A stretch of 45,166 nucleotides of DNA, from assembly GCA_026931905.1 (NCBI GenBank), contig JAIXLB010000013.1:1-45166 (forward strand), read 5' to 3'. Within the stretch, counting starts at the first letter, position 1; every line of letters begins with the position of its first letter. Shown here one piece after another: positions 1 to 8,181 of the stretch. Under the pieces are notes generated by a model. That model was not told the DNA's origin and made no database searches. It saw nothing but the letters and a program-made list of their open reading frames with translations. Position numbers and translations under genes: made by a program. Source of the stretch: Chitinophagales bacterium (GTDB lineage: Bacteria; Bacteroidota; Bacteroidia; Chitinophagales; Chitinophagaceae).

Positions 1-33
1 CTCTACAATAGAGCCAATACCTAATTGTTGCAT
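1..33 (-). CDS. 5' end of an unidentified gene leaving the left edge (partial)
   Basis: An ATG on the minus strand at 33-31 opens a frame that stays open to the window edge and reads MQQLGIGSIVE. Fourteen bases upstream lies a perfect Bacteroidota -7 element, TACATTTG (minus strand, 55-48), so this is very probably the start of a real gene whose body lies outside the window. Only eleven codons are visible, too few to name a product. The gene runs in the same direction as the TonB receptor behind it but is separated from it by a terminator, so it should be transcribed independently. Confidence 0.5.
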   Translation of the reverse strand, partial: MQQLGIGSIVE

Positions 34-47
34 AAAATATTTTTGAA

Positions 48-55
48 CAAATGTA
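48..55 (-). promoter_or_regulatory. -7 promoter element for the left-edge gene
   Basis: TACATTTG on the minus strand fits TAnnTTTG exactly. A TTTG lies 17 bases further upstream (76-73), slightly closer than the usual 19-21, so the -33 element is uncertain. The element touches the T-tract of the terminator of the upstream TonB gene, so termination and re-initiation share the same few bases. Confidence 0.5.
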
Positions 56-86
56 AAAACAAAAACCTTTGACAAATTATCAAAGG
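55..86 (-). terminator. Rho-independent terminator of the TonB receptor gene
   Basis: On the minus strand a 7-bp stem (CCTTTGA/TCAAAGG at 80-86 and 66-72, 7-base loop) is followed by TTTTTGTTTTT. It lies about 30 bases past the stop codon of the receptor gene that ends at 118. Confidence 0.7.
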
Positions 87-117
87 CTTTGAAAAAAATT
101 TTTATAATTTTTACTTC

Positions 118-2592
118 TTAAAATTTATAACTAAGTGTTGTCATAAATTGTGTGGGTGCTATTGGCGAAATACTATAATTATCATGCACTAAATAATTTA
201 GCTCATTAAAAATATTGGATAGTTTGCATTGAAGTGAAAATTTTTTAAAACTATAAGCTGCCGATATATCAACAGTTGTAAAATCTGATAAAGGAATCAT
301 TCGACTGCCAATAAATGCTTGTCCAACTTTATTATTAAACCCTCCAAAACGAGTGCCTGTATAAAAACCTGTTGCACCTATTTTAACTCCTTTTAAAATA
401 CCTTTCGAAAAAATATAAAATACACTTGCATTGGCTGTATGATTAGGTGCATTGGTTAATTCTTCTCCTTCAATGTTTGAACCTTTAGTACCAACAGTAC
501 GAGAGAATCTTATAAAATTATAACTGTATCCCGTTACGAAATAAAAATTAGAAGAAAGGTTTGCATTTATACCAATTTCAAAACCATCGCTTGTTGTTTC
601 TCCTGATAGCATTTTTACATTTGCATCATTATTAGGTGTTACACCATCTGCTTTGTATTGTGCTTGCTCTGCAAAATTACTATTGATAATTTTATACACG
701 CTCAAATTAGCATTTAACTTTCCATTTAAAAAACTGCTTTTTACTCCTACTTCATATTGATTAATAATAGAGGCAGGCAAAGCATTTCCTTTTACATCAA
801 CTCCTGTATTAGCAGTAAAGTTGTTAGCATAGCTTGCATACAAACTTATATTTTGCAATGGCTGATACACAATGCCAGCTTTAGGCGAAAACACATTATA
901 TATTACTGTTGGTGTGCTTCCTTTTGTTGTAGATGCAGGTTTGCTGGTAGTAGCCATACTATCAATAGTAGTTTGAAGTGTTGCTAAGTAACTGTATCTT
1001 ACTCCAAGAAATAATTTTAATTGCTGTGTTAGGCTTATTAAGTCTTGTACATAAATTCCCATTCTGTTAGAGGGTGCTTTGGTTATAGTATTTTTTAAAT
1101 ATTCAGGTATATCTGTACGCTGTACATAATTGTTTGGATTTAAAAAATTAATTGTATCGTATGTTTTTAAAATTGTACCATTACTATTATAAATTGTAAA
1201 AGCATCGGTATAAGTGGTAATATTTGTAAAATCAGTTCCTGCAAAAAAATGATGAGCTATTTTTCCAGTATTTAATTTACCTTCTAAGTTTGCTTGTACA
1301 GCATATATTTTTTCAATGCTATGAGCTTTAGATAAGGTTCTTGCAATAATACCATTTGCTTTTGCTGTATTCAAATTTCCTGTGCTATAATTATCTACAT
1401 CTGTATTTTGAAATGATGCAGCAGCAGTAAACAAAAATTTATTTTTAAACTCATGCTTAAACTCAGCAGTAGCAGCACTTTGAACAACATTGTTATAAGC
1501 CCAAACAACATTTTGAAATCTTGAACGTGGTATTGCTTTGCTTAAAACTCTGCCACTATCCAATATGCCTACACCAGGATCTGGTGTTAAATGTGCATTC
1601 AAATATTCTGCTTGAATTAGTAAAGAAGATTTATCATTAAACTTATACAACAATGATGGATTAACAAAAAGTCGTTTGGTTGCTACAACATCTCTAAAAC
1701 TTTTGTCATTCTCATAACTTGTTATTACACGGTAGGCTAAATTTTTATTTACAGGACCATAAATATCTATTACAGGTTTGTATTGTTGGTAGCTTCCTGC
1801 AAACATTTTTACTTCTCCCCCAAAATTGTATTTAGGCTTTTTTGTAACTAAGTTTATAAGCAAACCACTTGAGGAGCTTCCATATAAAAATGCAGAACTT
1901 CCTTTAATAATTTCTACAGATTCAATTCCTGCAATTTCGGGCATACCAGCAATATTTACAGGTAAATTGTTTTTAAAAATACTTCCTCCTCCTGCACCTC
2001 CTGCAATACCAATAGTGTAGCCTCTTGCTGCATAAGATTCATTAACGCCAAAGCGAGTTTGTGTTAATGAAACGCCTGGAATATTTTTTACAATTTCGCC
2101 TACACGATAGGCTTGTTGGTCGTTAATAATTGTGTTATTTACAACCCCTGTGCTTTGAGGTAAATCTTTATCTGCAATATGAATTTTTGCAGCAGAAAAT
2201 TTTCTTTCTCTTGTTTGTACAATTACCTCTTCTAGTTGCTTATGAGAAACATTTAACTGAAAAAGTAGATGCTTAGATTTATCATCATTTGCAGAAACAA
2301 CAATTATTTTATTTAATGTTTCATAACCTACTAAAGAAACTTCTATTTCATACGTTCCGTTGGCTACATGTTTAAAAATAAAATTTCCGTTTTCATCAGT
2401 TAAAATTGCCTTGTTAGTTTTTTTAATAATAATAGTTACATCTGCCGCAGGCTTACCATCTGTTGTTATTACTTTTCCTGCAATAATGCCTGCTGCTTCA
2501 TTATCATCTTCAATAGTAGCAAATACTTGTAGGGTTAAAAAACTAAGCAAAAAAACACCTACCGTTTTTTGCCAAATACATTTCCAATTCAT
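118..2592 (-). CDS. TonB-dependent siderophore-type receptor with CarboxypepD_reg-like N-terminal domain
   Basis: Outer-membrane active transporter, by family a ferric-siderophore importer driven by TonB/ExbBD. With the chosen start it has 824 residues: a signal peptide (MNWKCIWQKTVGVFLLSF, about 1-27), a CarboxypepD_reg-like beta-sandwich (about 35-105; GKPAADVTI, DENGNFIF), a plug domain (about 125-260) with the family phrase IESVEIIKGSSAFLYG followed by GLLINLVTKKP, and a 22-strand-type barrel ending in a terminal Phe (TTLSYKF). The frame could be extended twelve codons to 2628, but a near-consensus -7 element (CACTTTTG, minus strand 2619-2612, one mismatch) lies inside that extension, and the internal Met gives a clean signal peptide, so I start at 2592. 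No Fur box was recognised in the short upstream gap. The substrate is not determinable from sequence alone. Confidence 0.88.
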   Translation of the reverse strand: MNWKCIWQKTVGVFLLSFLTLQVFATIEDDNEAAGIIAGKVITTDGKPAADVTIIIKKTNKAILTDENGNFIFKHVANGTYEIEVSLVGYETLNKIIVVSANDDKSKHLLFQLNVSHKQLEEVIVQTRERKFSAAKIHIADKDLPQSTGVVNNTIINDQQAYRVGEIVKNIPGVSLTQTRFGVNESYAARGYTIGIAGGAGGGSIFKNNLPVNIAGMPEIAGIESVEIIKGSSAFLYGSSSSGLLINLVTKKPKYNFGGEVKMFAGSYQQYKPVIDIYGPVNKNLAYRVITSYENDKSFRDVVATKRLFVNPSLLYKFNDKSSLLIQAEYLNAHLTPDPGVGILDSGRVLSKAIPRSRFQNVVWAYNNVVQSAATAEFKHEFKNKFLFTAAASFQNTDVDNYSTGNLNTAKANGIIARTLSKAHSIEKIYAVQANLEGKLNTGKIAHHFFAGTDFTNITTYTDAFTIYNSNGTILKTYDTINFLNPNNYVQRTDIPEYLKNTITKAPSNRMGIYVQDLISLTQQLKLFLGVRYSYLATLQTTIDSMATTSKPASTTKGSTPTVIYNVFSPKAGIVYQPLQNISLYASYANNFTANTGVDVKGNALPASIINQYEVGVKSSFLNGKLNANLSVYKIINSNFAEQAQYKADGVTPNNDANVKMLSGETTSDGFEIGINANLSSNFYFVTGYSYNFIRFSRTVGTKGSNIEGEELTNAPNHTANASVFYIFSKGILKGVKIGATGFYTGTRFGGFNNKVGQAFIGSRMIPLSDFTTVDISAAYSFKKFSLQCKLSNIFNELNYLVHDNYSISPIAPTQFMTTLSYKF

Positions 2593-2702
2593 ACGTTTTA
2601 TAATTTTTGTGCAAAAGTGTAGGTACACAAAAATTAAAAATGCCTTATCGGGAAAAGCTGTTTATACAATCGGGAAAAAAGAAATAAAAACTATAAAAAA
2701 CT

Positions 2703-3092
2703 TTAGTCCTCTTCTTGCATAAAACCATCAATATCCCTTCTTTGTTTTTTGGTTGGTCTGCCTATTTTACTAAGTTTTTTTCCTGTATGGAATGAAGTAG
2801 GCTTAAACTGAATAGCAGCAATATCTTCAGCAGGTGTAATATCTATATAATTTTTAATAGCCTCCGAATAAGCTACTCTTTTTTCAATAATACCTATCAC
2901 TTTTATCAAACTTTTTTTAGCTTCCGTTTTTACTTCATACTCATCACCAATACTTACAGATTTTGATGCTTTTACAGCTATGCCTTGCCATTTTACTTTA
3001 CCTTTATCACAGGCTTCTGCTGCTAATGTTCTTGTTTTAAACAAACGAATTGCCCATAAATATTTATCTATACGAACTTTTTCTATGTTCAT
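2703..3092 (-). CDS. S4-domain RNA-binding protein, HslR/Hsp15-like
   Basis: Small 129-residue cytoplasmic protein. An S4 RNA-binding domain occupies about residues 6-65 (VRIDKYLWAIRLFKTRTLA, then GKVKWQG and a VSIGDEYEV turn), followed by a basic C-terminal tail (GRPTKKQRRDI). This architecture and length match the Hsp15/HslR family, which in E. coli binds stalled 50S subunits carrying nascent chains; the same role here is inferred from family membership. It is transcribed in the same direction as the TonB receptor 110 bases downstream and divergently from the nuclease gene at 3159. Bacteroidota annotations usually call such genes 'RNA-binding S4 domain-containing protein'. Confidence 0.85.
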   Translation of the reverse strand: MNIEKVRIDKYLWAIRLFKTRTLAAEACDKGKVKWQGIAVKASKSVSIGDEYEVKTEAKKSLIKVIGIIEKRVAYSEAIKNYIDITPAEDIAAIQFKPTSFHTGKKLSKIGRPTKKQRRDIDGFMQEED

Positions 3093-3105
3093 TTTATTAA
3101 CTTTA

Positions 3106-3113
3106 TATATTCG
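3106..3113 (+). promoter_or_regulatory. Candidate -7 element for the nuclease gene
   Basis: TATATTCG matches TAnnTTTG with one mismatch and lies 45 bases before the ATG at 3159, in the gap between divergent genes. The TTCG variant recurs before several other starts in this window, which makes it more credible here. Confidence 0.35.
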
Positions 3114-3158
3114 TTTTTTTCAAAAAAATCTACTGCAAGGTAGTATAATTTTTTTCAG

Positions 3159-3695
3159 ATGAATAGCATTAAACCTATTTCTTTACTTTTTATTTTTCTT
3201 ACTTTTTTAAATAATAGTACTGCTGCCTTATCTAATAATAATCCTGCATTCTCTTTTCATCTATTTCAAAATAATTACCAAAATATTTATAAAGTAATAG
3301 CAGTAAAAGATGGCGATACTTTTGTTGTTTTATTCAACAACAAACAACAGGTTGCAAGGCTTGCCCATATTGATTGTCCAGAAAAAAAACAACCCTTTGG
3401 TACTAAAGCAAAACAATTTGCTGCTCAGCTTTGCTTTGGTAAAAATGTTTATTTAATCCATCAAAATAATTATGATAGAAATAAAAGATTAATTGCAGAA
3501 GTAATTGTTGTAGAAAATAAATTAAACGTAAATAAAGAGTTGGTAAAAAATGGCTTAGCATGGCATTTTAAAAAATACTCCAACAATACAGAATATGCAA
3601 CATTGGAAATAAAAGCAAGAAAAGAAAAAACAGGAATTTGGTCTGATGAAAACCCTATTGCACCTTGGGTTTGGCGTAAGAGCAAAAAACATTAA
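3159..3695 (+). CDS. Secreted thermonuclease (SNase/TNase-like) family nuclease
   Basis: 178-residue predicted exported nuclease of the staphylococcal-nuclease fold. An N-terminal hydrophobic signal sequence (about 1-25) precedes the SNase domain (about 43-162). The catalytic set of the family is complete: D51-G-D53-T54, R67, D72 followed by C-P-E75, and R110; these correspond to D19/D21, R35, D40, E43 and R87 of S. aureus nuclease. A Trp-rich tail (PWVWRK) closes the protein, as is common in bacterial homologues. The expected activity is Ca-dependent endo/exonucleolytic cleavage of DNA and RNA in the periplasm or outside the cell. It stands alone between divergent S4 and downstream alaS, which has its own promoter. 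A nutritional or extracellular DNA-degrading role is inference. Confidence 0.9.
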   Translation: MNSIKPISLLFIFLTFLNNSTAALSNNNPAFSFHLFQNNYQNIYKVIAVKDGDTFVVLFNNKQQVARLAHIDCPEKKQPFGTKAKQFAAQLCFGKNVYLIHQNNYDRNKRLIAEVIVVENKLNVNKELVKNGLAWHFKKYSNNTEYATLEIKARKEKTGIWSDENPIAPWVWRKSKKH

Positions 3696-3726
3696 TTACA
3701 TTACTCATACAAACATTTCTCTACCT

Positions 3727-3734
3727 TATCTTTG
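3727..3734 (+). promoter_or_regulatory. -7 promoter element of alaS
   Basis: TATCTTTG is a perfect TAnnTTTG, 27 bases before the ATG at 3762. No TTTG is seen at the -33 position. It lies just after the nuclease gene, so alaS is probably transcribed on its own. Confidence 0.5.
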
Positions 3735-3761
3735 CTCACTTTTTAAACAAGGTTTTTGAAT

Positions 3762-6383
3762 ATGACTTCTGCTGAAATAAGACAACATTTTTTGGATTTT
3801 TTTAAATCCAAAAAACACGCTATCGTTCCTTCTGCACCTATCGTTATAAAAAACGATCCTACTCTTTTATTTACAAATGCAGGAATGAACCAATTTAAAG
3901 ATTATTTTTTGGGAAATAAAAACCCAGAAAATAAGCGTATTGCAGATACTCAAAAATGCTTGCGTGTAAGTGGTAAACATAACGATTTGGAAGAAGTAGG
4001 TGTAGATACTTATCACCATACCATGTTTGAAATGTTGGGCAACTGGAGTTTTGGAGATTATTTTAAAACAGAAGCTATTGCTTGGAGTTGGGAATTGCTT
4101 ACAGATGTATATAAATTAGATAAAGAACGTTTGTATGTAACCATTTTTGAAGGAGATGAAAAAGAAGGTTTGCCTAAAGACGAAGAAGCATATAACGAAT
4201 GGAAAAAAGTAATTAGCGAAGACAGAATTTTATTAGGTAATAAAAAAGATAACTTTTGGGAAATGGGTGATACAGGACCTTGTGGACCCTGTACTGAAAT
4301 TCATGTAGATTGTAGAACAGATGAAGAAAGAAAAAAAGTAGATGGAAAAACTTTAGTAAACAACGATCATCCACAGGTAATAGAAATTTGGAATAACGTA
4401 TTTATTCAGTTCAACAGAAAAAAAGATGGTTCATTGGAGTTATTACCTGCAAAACATGTTGATACAGGTATGGGCTTTGAACGTTTGGTGCGTGTAATAC
4501 AAAATAAAACAAGCAACTACGATACAGATGTTTTTTCAAACACTATTGCAGCAATAGAAAATATTACACTTAAAAAATACGATTATAGCAACAGCAAACA
4601 AGCTATTGCTTTTCGTGTATTAGCAGATCATATTAGAGCCATTGCTTTTACTATTGCTGATGGACAATTACCAAGCAATACAGGTGCAGGCTACGTTATA
4701 AGAAGAATTTTACGCAGAGCCGTTCGTTATTATTATTCTTATTTGGATTATAAAAAACCTTTGTTATTTCAATTACTTCCTGTAATTGCTTTACAATTTG
4801 AAAATGTTTTTCCAGAACTTAATCAACAAAAAGATTTTGTAACTAAAGTAATTAAGGAAGAAGAAGAAGCATTTTTAAGAACCTTAGATAAAGGCTTAAA
4901 ATTAATTGATGAAATTATTTTAACTGCATCTTCAAACACATCAAAAACGATTGATGGCAAAGATGCTTTTGAATTATACGATACTTTTGGTTTTCCTATA
5001 GATTTAACAAGATTAATTGCCAGCGAAAAAAATTTAACCATTGATGAAGTAGGTTTTGAAAAAGCATTGCAAGAACAAAAAAATCGCTCAAGAGCAGCCA
5101 CAGCAATAGATACAGAAGATTGGGTTTCTATCAATGAAGGCGATTCTACTTTTGTAGGTTATGATACATTAACTACAAAAACAAAAGCAATTAAATACAG
5201 AAAAATAAAAGCTAAAGGCAAAGAATCTTATCAACTGGTTTTACAAGAAACACCTTTTTATGCTGAAAGTGGAGGTCAAGTAGGTGATAAGGGAATTTTA
5301 GAAATTGCCTCTGAAAAATTGGAAGTTATTGACACTAAAAAAGAAAATAATTTAACCATTCATTTCATAGAAAATTTACCCGAAGAAATTAATTGGAACA
5401 ACGAAATAACTGCTACAGTAAATAAATCTTTAAGAAGCGAAACAGCTAGTAACCACTCAGCTACACACTTGCTACATGCAGCTTTAAGAAAAGTTTTAGG
5501 TACACATGTTGCTCAAAAAGGCAGCTTGGTAAACAACGAATACTTGCGTTTCGACTTTTCTCATTTTGCAAAAGTTTCTGACGAAGAAATAATTGAAATT
5601 GAAAAAATTGTAAACGAAAAAATAAGAGAAAATATTCCTGTTGTGATAAAGGAAATGAAAAAAGATGAAGCAGTTGCATTAGGAGCAATGGCTTTGTTTG
5701 GAGAAAAATATGGCAATATTGTTCGTGTTGTAATTATAGATCCTAATTATTCTGTAGAGTTGTGTGGAGGAACACATGTAAGCAATACAGGTGAGCTTGG
5801 TTTCTTTAAAATAAAACAAGAATCTGCTGTTGCAGCAGGCGTTAGAAGAATAGAAGCCTTTAGTGGCAAAGCTGCTGAACAATTTATTTATGAACAGTTA
5901 CAGCAACTTCACGAAGTGAAAAATATTTTCAACAACCCTAAAGAATTATTGAAAATTATTGAAAACACTATCACAGAAAATAAAGACCTGAAAAAGAAAA
6001 TTGAAAGTTTAGAAACTAAACAATTAGCAACTTTAAAACAAGAATTACTCCAAAATATTGAAACAATAAACAACTATACATTTTTAGGCGTTAATGTTGA
6101 AGTTAGTAATGCAGATAATTTAAAAAAACTAACCCTTGATTTTAAAAACGAAGCAGATGTAGTAGTATTAACAGCAAATATTACAGGTAAAGCAAGTGTA
6201 GCATTAATATTGAGCGATGCGGTTATTAATCATAAAAATTTAGACGCTACAAAAATTATAAAAGAACATATTGCACCAATAATTAAAGGTGGTGGTGGTG
6301 GACAAAAATCTTTAGCAACTGCAGGTGGACAAGATGCAAGTAACTTAACTAAAGTTATTGATGCTGTAAAAAGATTATTATAA
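3762..6383 (+). CDS. alaS: Alanine--tRNA ligase
   Basis: Class II aminoacyl-tRNA synthetase charging tRNA-Ala, 873 residues, the usual full length (E. coli 875). The order is: catalytic core with the class II entry (FTNAGMNQFKDYFLG and GDTGPCGPCTEIH), tRNA-recognition helices, the editing domain with the metal motif H565-x3-H569 and C668-GGT-H672, then a coiled linker (about 730-765) and the C-Ala/DHHA1 domain with the glycine-rich stretch GGGGGQKSLATAGG. All editing ligands are present, so deacylation of mischarged Ser/Gly-tRNA-Ala should work. I prefer the ATG at 3762 over a TTG two codons upstream, since the sequence MTSAEIRQHF is the family's normal start. It converges on the aminotransferase gene with a 28-base gap. 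Confidence 0.98.
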   Translation: MTSAEIRQHFLDFFKSKKHAIVPSAPIVIKNDPTLLFTNAGMNQFKDYFLGNKNPENKRIADTQKCLRVSGKHNDLEEVGVDTYHHTMFEMLGNWSFGDYFKTEAIAWSWELLTDVYKLDKERLYVTIFEGDEKEGLPKDEEAYNEWKKVISEDRILLGNKKDNFWEMGDTGPCGPCTEIHVDCRTDEERKKVDGKTLVNNDHPQVIEIWNNVFIQFNRKKDGSLELLPAKHVDTGMGFERLVRVIQNKTSNYDTDVFSNTIAAIENITLKKYDYSNSKQAIAFRVLADHIRAIAFTIADGQLPSNTGAGYVIRRILRRAVRYYYSYLDYKKPLLFQLLPVIALQFENVFPELNQQKDFVTKVIKEEEEAFLRTLDKGLKLIDEIILTASSNTSKTIDGKDAFELYDTFGFPIDLTRLIASEKNLTIDEVGFEKALQEQKNRSRAATAIDTEDWVSINEGDSTFVGYDTLTTKTKAIKYRKIKAKGKESYQLVLQETPFYAESGGQVGDKGILEIASEKLEVIDTKKENNLTIHFIENLPEEINWNNEITATVNKSLRSETASNHSATHLLHAALRKVLGTHVAQKGSLVNNEYLRFDFSHFAKVSDEEIIEIEKIVNEKIRENIPVVIKEMKKDEAVALGAMALFGEKYGNIVRVVIIDPNYSVELCGGTHVSNTGELGFFKIKQESAVAAGVRRIEAFSGKAAEQFIYEQLQQLHEVKNIFNNPKELLKIIENTITENKDLKKKIESLETKQLATLKQELLQNIETINNYTFLGVNVEVSNADNLKKLTLDFKNEADVVVLTANITGKASVALILSDAVINHKNLDATKIIKEHIAPIIKGGGGGQKSLATAGGQDASNLTKVIDAVKRLL

Positions 6384-6411
6384 AAATGCTATAACGTAAG
6401 ACACTTTCGTT

Positions 6412-7560
6412 TTAGCCTTTGAATTGCATTAATCTTTCAGCAGCAAGTTCTAAAGTTTCTTCTTTTTTAGCAAAGCAAAAACGTATTGCTTTATTATCTT
6501 CTTCATTTTTATAAAATGCAGAAACAGGAATTGTGGTTACCCCATAAGCTTTTGTAAGATGAATAGCAAAATCTTTTTCATTCAAATTACTTAATCCATC
6601 ATAACTATAACACTCAAAATAACTACCATGCGATGGAATACATTTAAAAGGTGTAGCTTGCATTAAAGTTCTAAAATAATTTCTTTTTTCTTGCATAATA
6701 GTACTCAACGATAAATAGGCTTCTTCATTTTTTAAATAGGCTGCCAGTGCAAATTGTTTAGGGCTATCTACACTAAAACAATTAAACTGATGTACTTTTC
6801 TAAACTCACTCATTAACGCTGCACTACTTATGCAATAACCCATTTTCCAACCTGTGCAATGATACGTTTTGCCAAACGAAAAGCACACAAAACTTCTTTC
6901 TAATAAATCAGGATAACGTACAATACTTTCGTGTTGCAAATCATCGTAAATTAAATGCTCGTACACTTCATCGCTTAAAATAAAAATATTGGTATTGGCT
7001 ACAATATTTCTCAATTCCTCCATATCATTTTTAGTTAAAACAGCACCAGTTGGGTTATGTGGTGAGTTAATAATAATCATTTTCGTTTTACTATTCACCT
7101 TAGCTCTTACTTCATTCCAAGGAATAGAATAATGAGGATATTGCAAAGAAATTAAAACAGGCTTTGCTCCATTGATAACAATATTAGGAATATAACAGTC
7201 ATAAGCAGGTTCAAAAACAATTACTTCGTCGCCAGCATGTAGCACTGTTGTAAGTGCTGTGTAAATGGCATAAGTACCCCCTGGTGTTATTGTAATTTGT
7301 TTATCTACATCAATATTACTGCTATAAAGTTTACTACATTTTTCAGCAATTCTTTCTCTTAATATTGGCAACCCGTTTGAATGAACATATTGATTATGTC
7401 CTTGCAACATTGCTTTATTTACTAACTCAATCAGTTCATTACTCATCATAAAATCAGGAAAACCTTGACCTAAATTTACAGCATTGTATTGCATAGCCAG
7501 CGAACTCATTACTGTAAAAATAGTTGTACCAACATCAGGAAGTTTAGATTGTATTTGCAT
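6412..7560 (-). CDS. PLP-dependent aminotransferase, YbdL/methionine aminotransferase-like
   Basis: 382-residue class I/II (fold type I) aminotransferase. Visible residues are the substrate/cofactor motif N166-SPHN-P, D197 and Y200 of the SDEVYEH segment, the Schiff-base lysine K231 in SFGKTYHCTGWKMGY, and the carboxylate-binding Arg in AIRFCFAKK near the C terminus. The N-terminal VNLGQGFPDF and the length are typical of the E. coli YbdL (methionine:2-oxoacid aminotransferase)/kynurenine aminotransferase-like subgroup, so methionine or aromatic substrates are plausible; KMTB-to-methionine recycling would be the commonest role. It is monocistronic, convergent with alaS and divergent from marR. 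The start codon lies four bases after a -7-like element, so its mRNA may be leaderless. Confidence 0.9.
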   Translation of the reverse strand: MQIQSKLPDVGTTIFTVMSSLAMQYNAVNLGQGFPDFMMSNELIELVNKAMLQGHNQYVHSNGLPILRERIAEKCSKLYSSNIDVDKQITITPGGTYAIYTALTTVLHAGDEVIVFEPAYDCYIPNIVINGAKPVLISLQYPHYSIPWNEVRAKVNSKTKMIIINSPHNPTGAVLTKNDMEELRNIVANTNIFILSDEVYEHLIYDDLQHESIVRYPDLLERSFVCFSFGKTYHCTGWKMGYCISSAALMSEFRKVHQFNCFSVDSPKQFALAAYLKNEEAYLSLSTIMQEKRNYFRTLMQATPFKCIPSHGSYFECYSYDGLSNLNEKDFAIHLTKAYGVTTIPVSAFYKNEEDNKAIRFCFAKKEETLELAAERLMQFKG

Positions 7561-7564
7561 GGGA

Positions 7565-7572
7565 CGAAATTA
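7565..7572 (-). promoter_or_regulatory. -7 element abutting the aminotransferase start (leaderless type)
   Basis: TAATTTCG on the minus strand (one mismatch to TAnnTTTG), then TCCC and the ATG at 7560. The predicted transcription start coincides with the start codon. Confidence 0.5.
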
Positions 7573-7630
7573 AGTGAGTTTGAAATTTTTAATAAAAATT
7601 ATTAGAGAAAAAGGTACTTAAAAAAATAAA

Positions 7631-7663
7631 TTTGGAAATTACATGTACATACATGTATATTTG
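7631..7663 (+). promoter_or_regulatory. marR promoter (TTTG-N21-TATATTTG)
   Basis: The most complete Bacteroidota promoter in the window: -33 TTTG at 7631-7634, a 21-base spacer, and -7 TATATTTG at 7656-7663. The spacer carries the palindromic MarR-site candidate (7640-7657), which overlaps the first two bases of the -7 element, so a bound regulator would block RNA polymerase. The ATG at 7672 follows after eight bases. Confidence 0.7.
7640..7657. promoter_or_regulatory. Operator candidate O1 (autoregulatory MarR site)
   Basis: TACATGTACATACATGTA: two copies of the self-complementary octamer TACATGTA separated by CA. The identical 18 bases recur at 8147-8164 before the pirin gene. Size and symmetry suit a winged-helix dimer of the MarR family. 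Assignment to the adjacent regulator is inferred from position and exact repetition. Confidence 0.7.
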
Positions 7664-7671
7664 CATTGTCA

Positions 7672-8130
7672 ATGAAAATAGAACAAGTAATACAAACCAA
7701 TAAATTTAGAAACGAAGTGCATAAGGCTGGCTTAAATATTTTATATACTGCATGGTGGTTAAAAACTGCAACATATAAAGAGTTGAAAGATTTTGGATTA
7801 ACACATGAACAATACAATGTATTAAGAATTTTAAAAGGAAAATATCCGCAAGAAATGTGTGTAAAAGATATTGGATATAGAATGATAGAAAAAAACTCAA
7901 ATGTACCAAGGATTATAGACAGATTGGTTGATAAAAAATTAGTAAAGCGTAATCAAGGTGAGCAAGATGGAAGACAAACCGTTATTCAATTAACACAAGC
8001 AGGATTAAAAATTTTAGCATCTTCTACCATTAAAATAAATGAATTGTACGATAACATTTTATCGCTAAATAACAAAGAAGCAGAAACATTAAACAACTTA
8101 CTTGAGAAAATAAGAGAAACAGAAGCATAA
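7672..8130 (+). CDS. MarR-family transcriptional regulator
   Basis: 152-residue winged-helix regulator. The MarR core runs from about residue 25 to 130: a dimerisation helix, then FGLTHEQYNVLRILKG, the recognition region NVPRIIDRLVDKKLV (about 83-97) and the wing with the family motif DGRQTVIQLTQAGLK. There are no obvious cysteines of the OhrR type: the one Cys (in QEMCVKDIG) is internal, so ligand rather than thiol sensing is as likely. I start at ATG 7672; a TTG two codons earlier is possible but falls practically on the predicted transcript start. It precedes a pirin-pirin-YceI-flavin reductase cluster and shares an exact 18-bp palindrome with it, so it is very probably that cluster's local repressor and its own. 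Confidence 0.92.
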   Translation: MKIEQVIQTNKFRNEVHKAGLNILYTAWWLKTATYKELKDFGLTHEQYNVLRILKGKYPQEMCVKDIGYRMIEKNSNVPRIIDRLVDKKLVKRNQGEQDGRQTVIQLTQAGLKILASSTIKINELYDNILSLNNKEAETLNNLLEKIRETEA

Positions 8131-8146
8131 AATTTTTTTACCCAAA

Positions 8147-8164
8147 TACATGTACATACATGTA
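8147..8164. promoter_or_regulatory. Operator candidate O2 before the pirin cluster
   Basis: Exact second copy of the 18-base site TACATGTACATACATGTA, ending 17 bases before the ATG of the first pirin gene. The bases following it (TATTTAAA from 8163) are only a poor -7 element, so the pirin promoter is weak, unusual, or activated in some way. Confidence 0.7.
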
Positions 8165-8181
8165 TTTAAAACAATAAAACT

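Noticed and set aside
4823..5882. Minus-strand frames opposite alaS
   Set aside because: They are shadows of a strongly conserved coding region, and no promoter or recognisable domain accompanies them.
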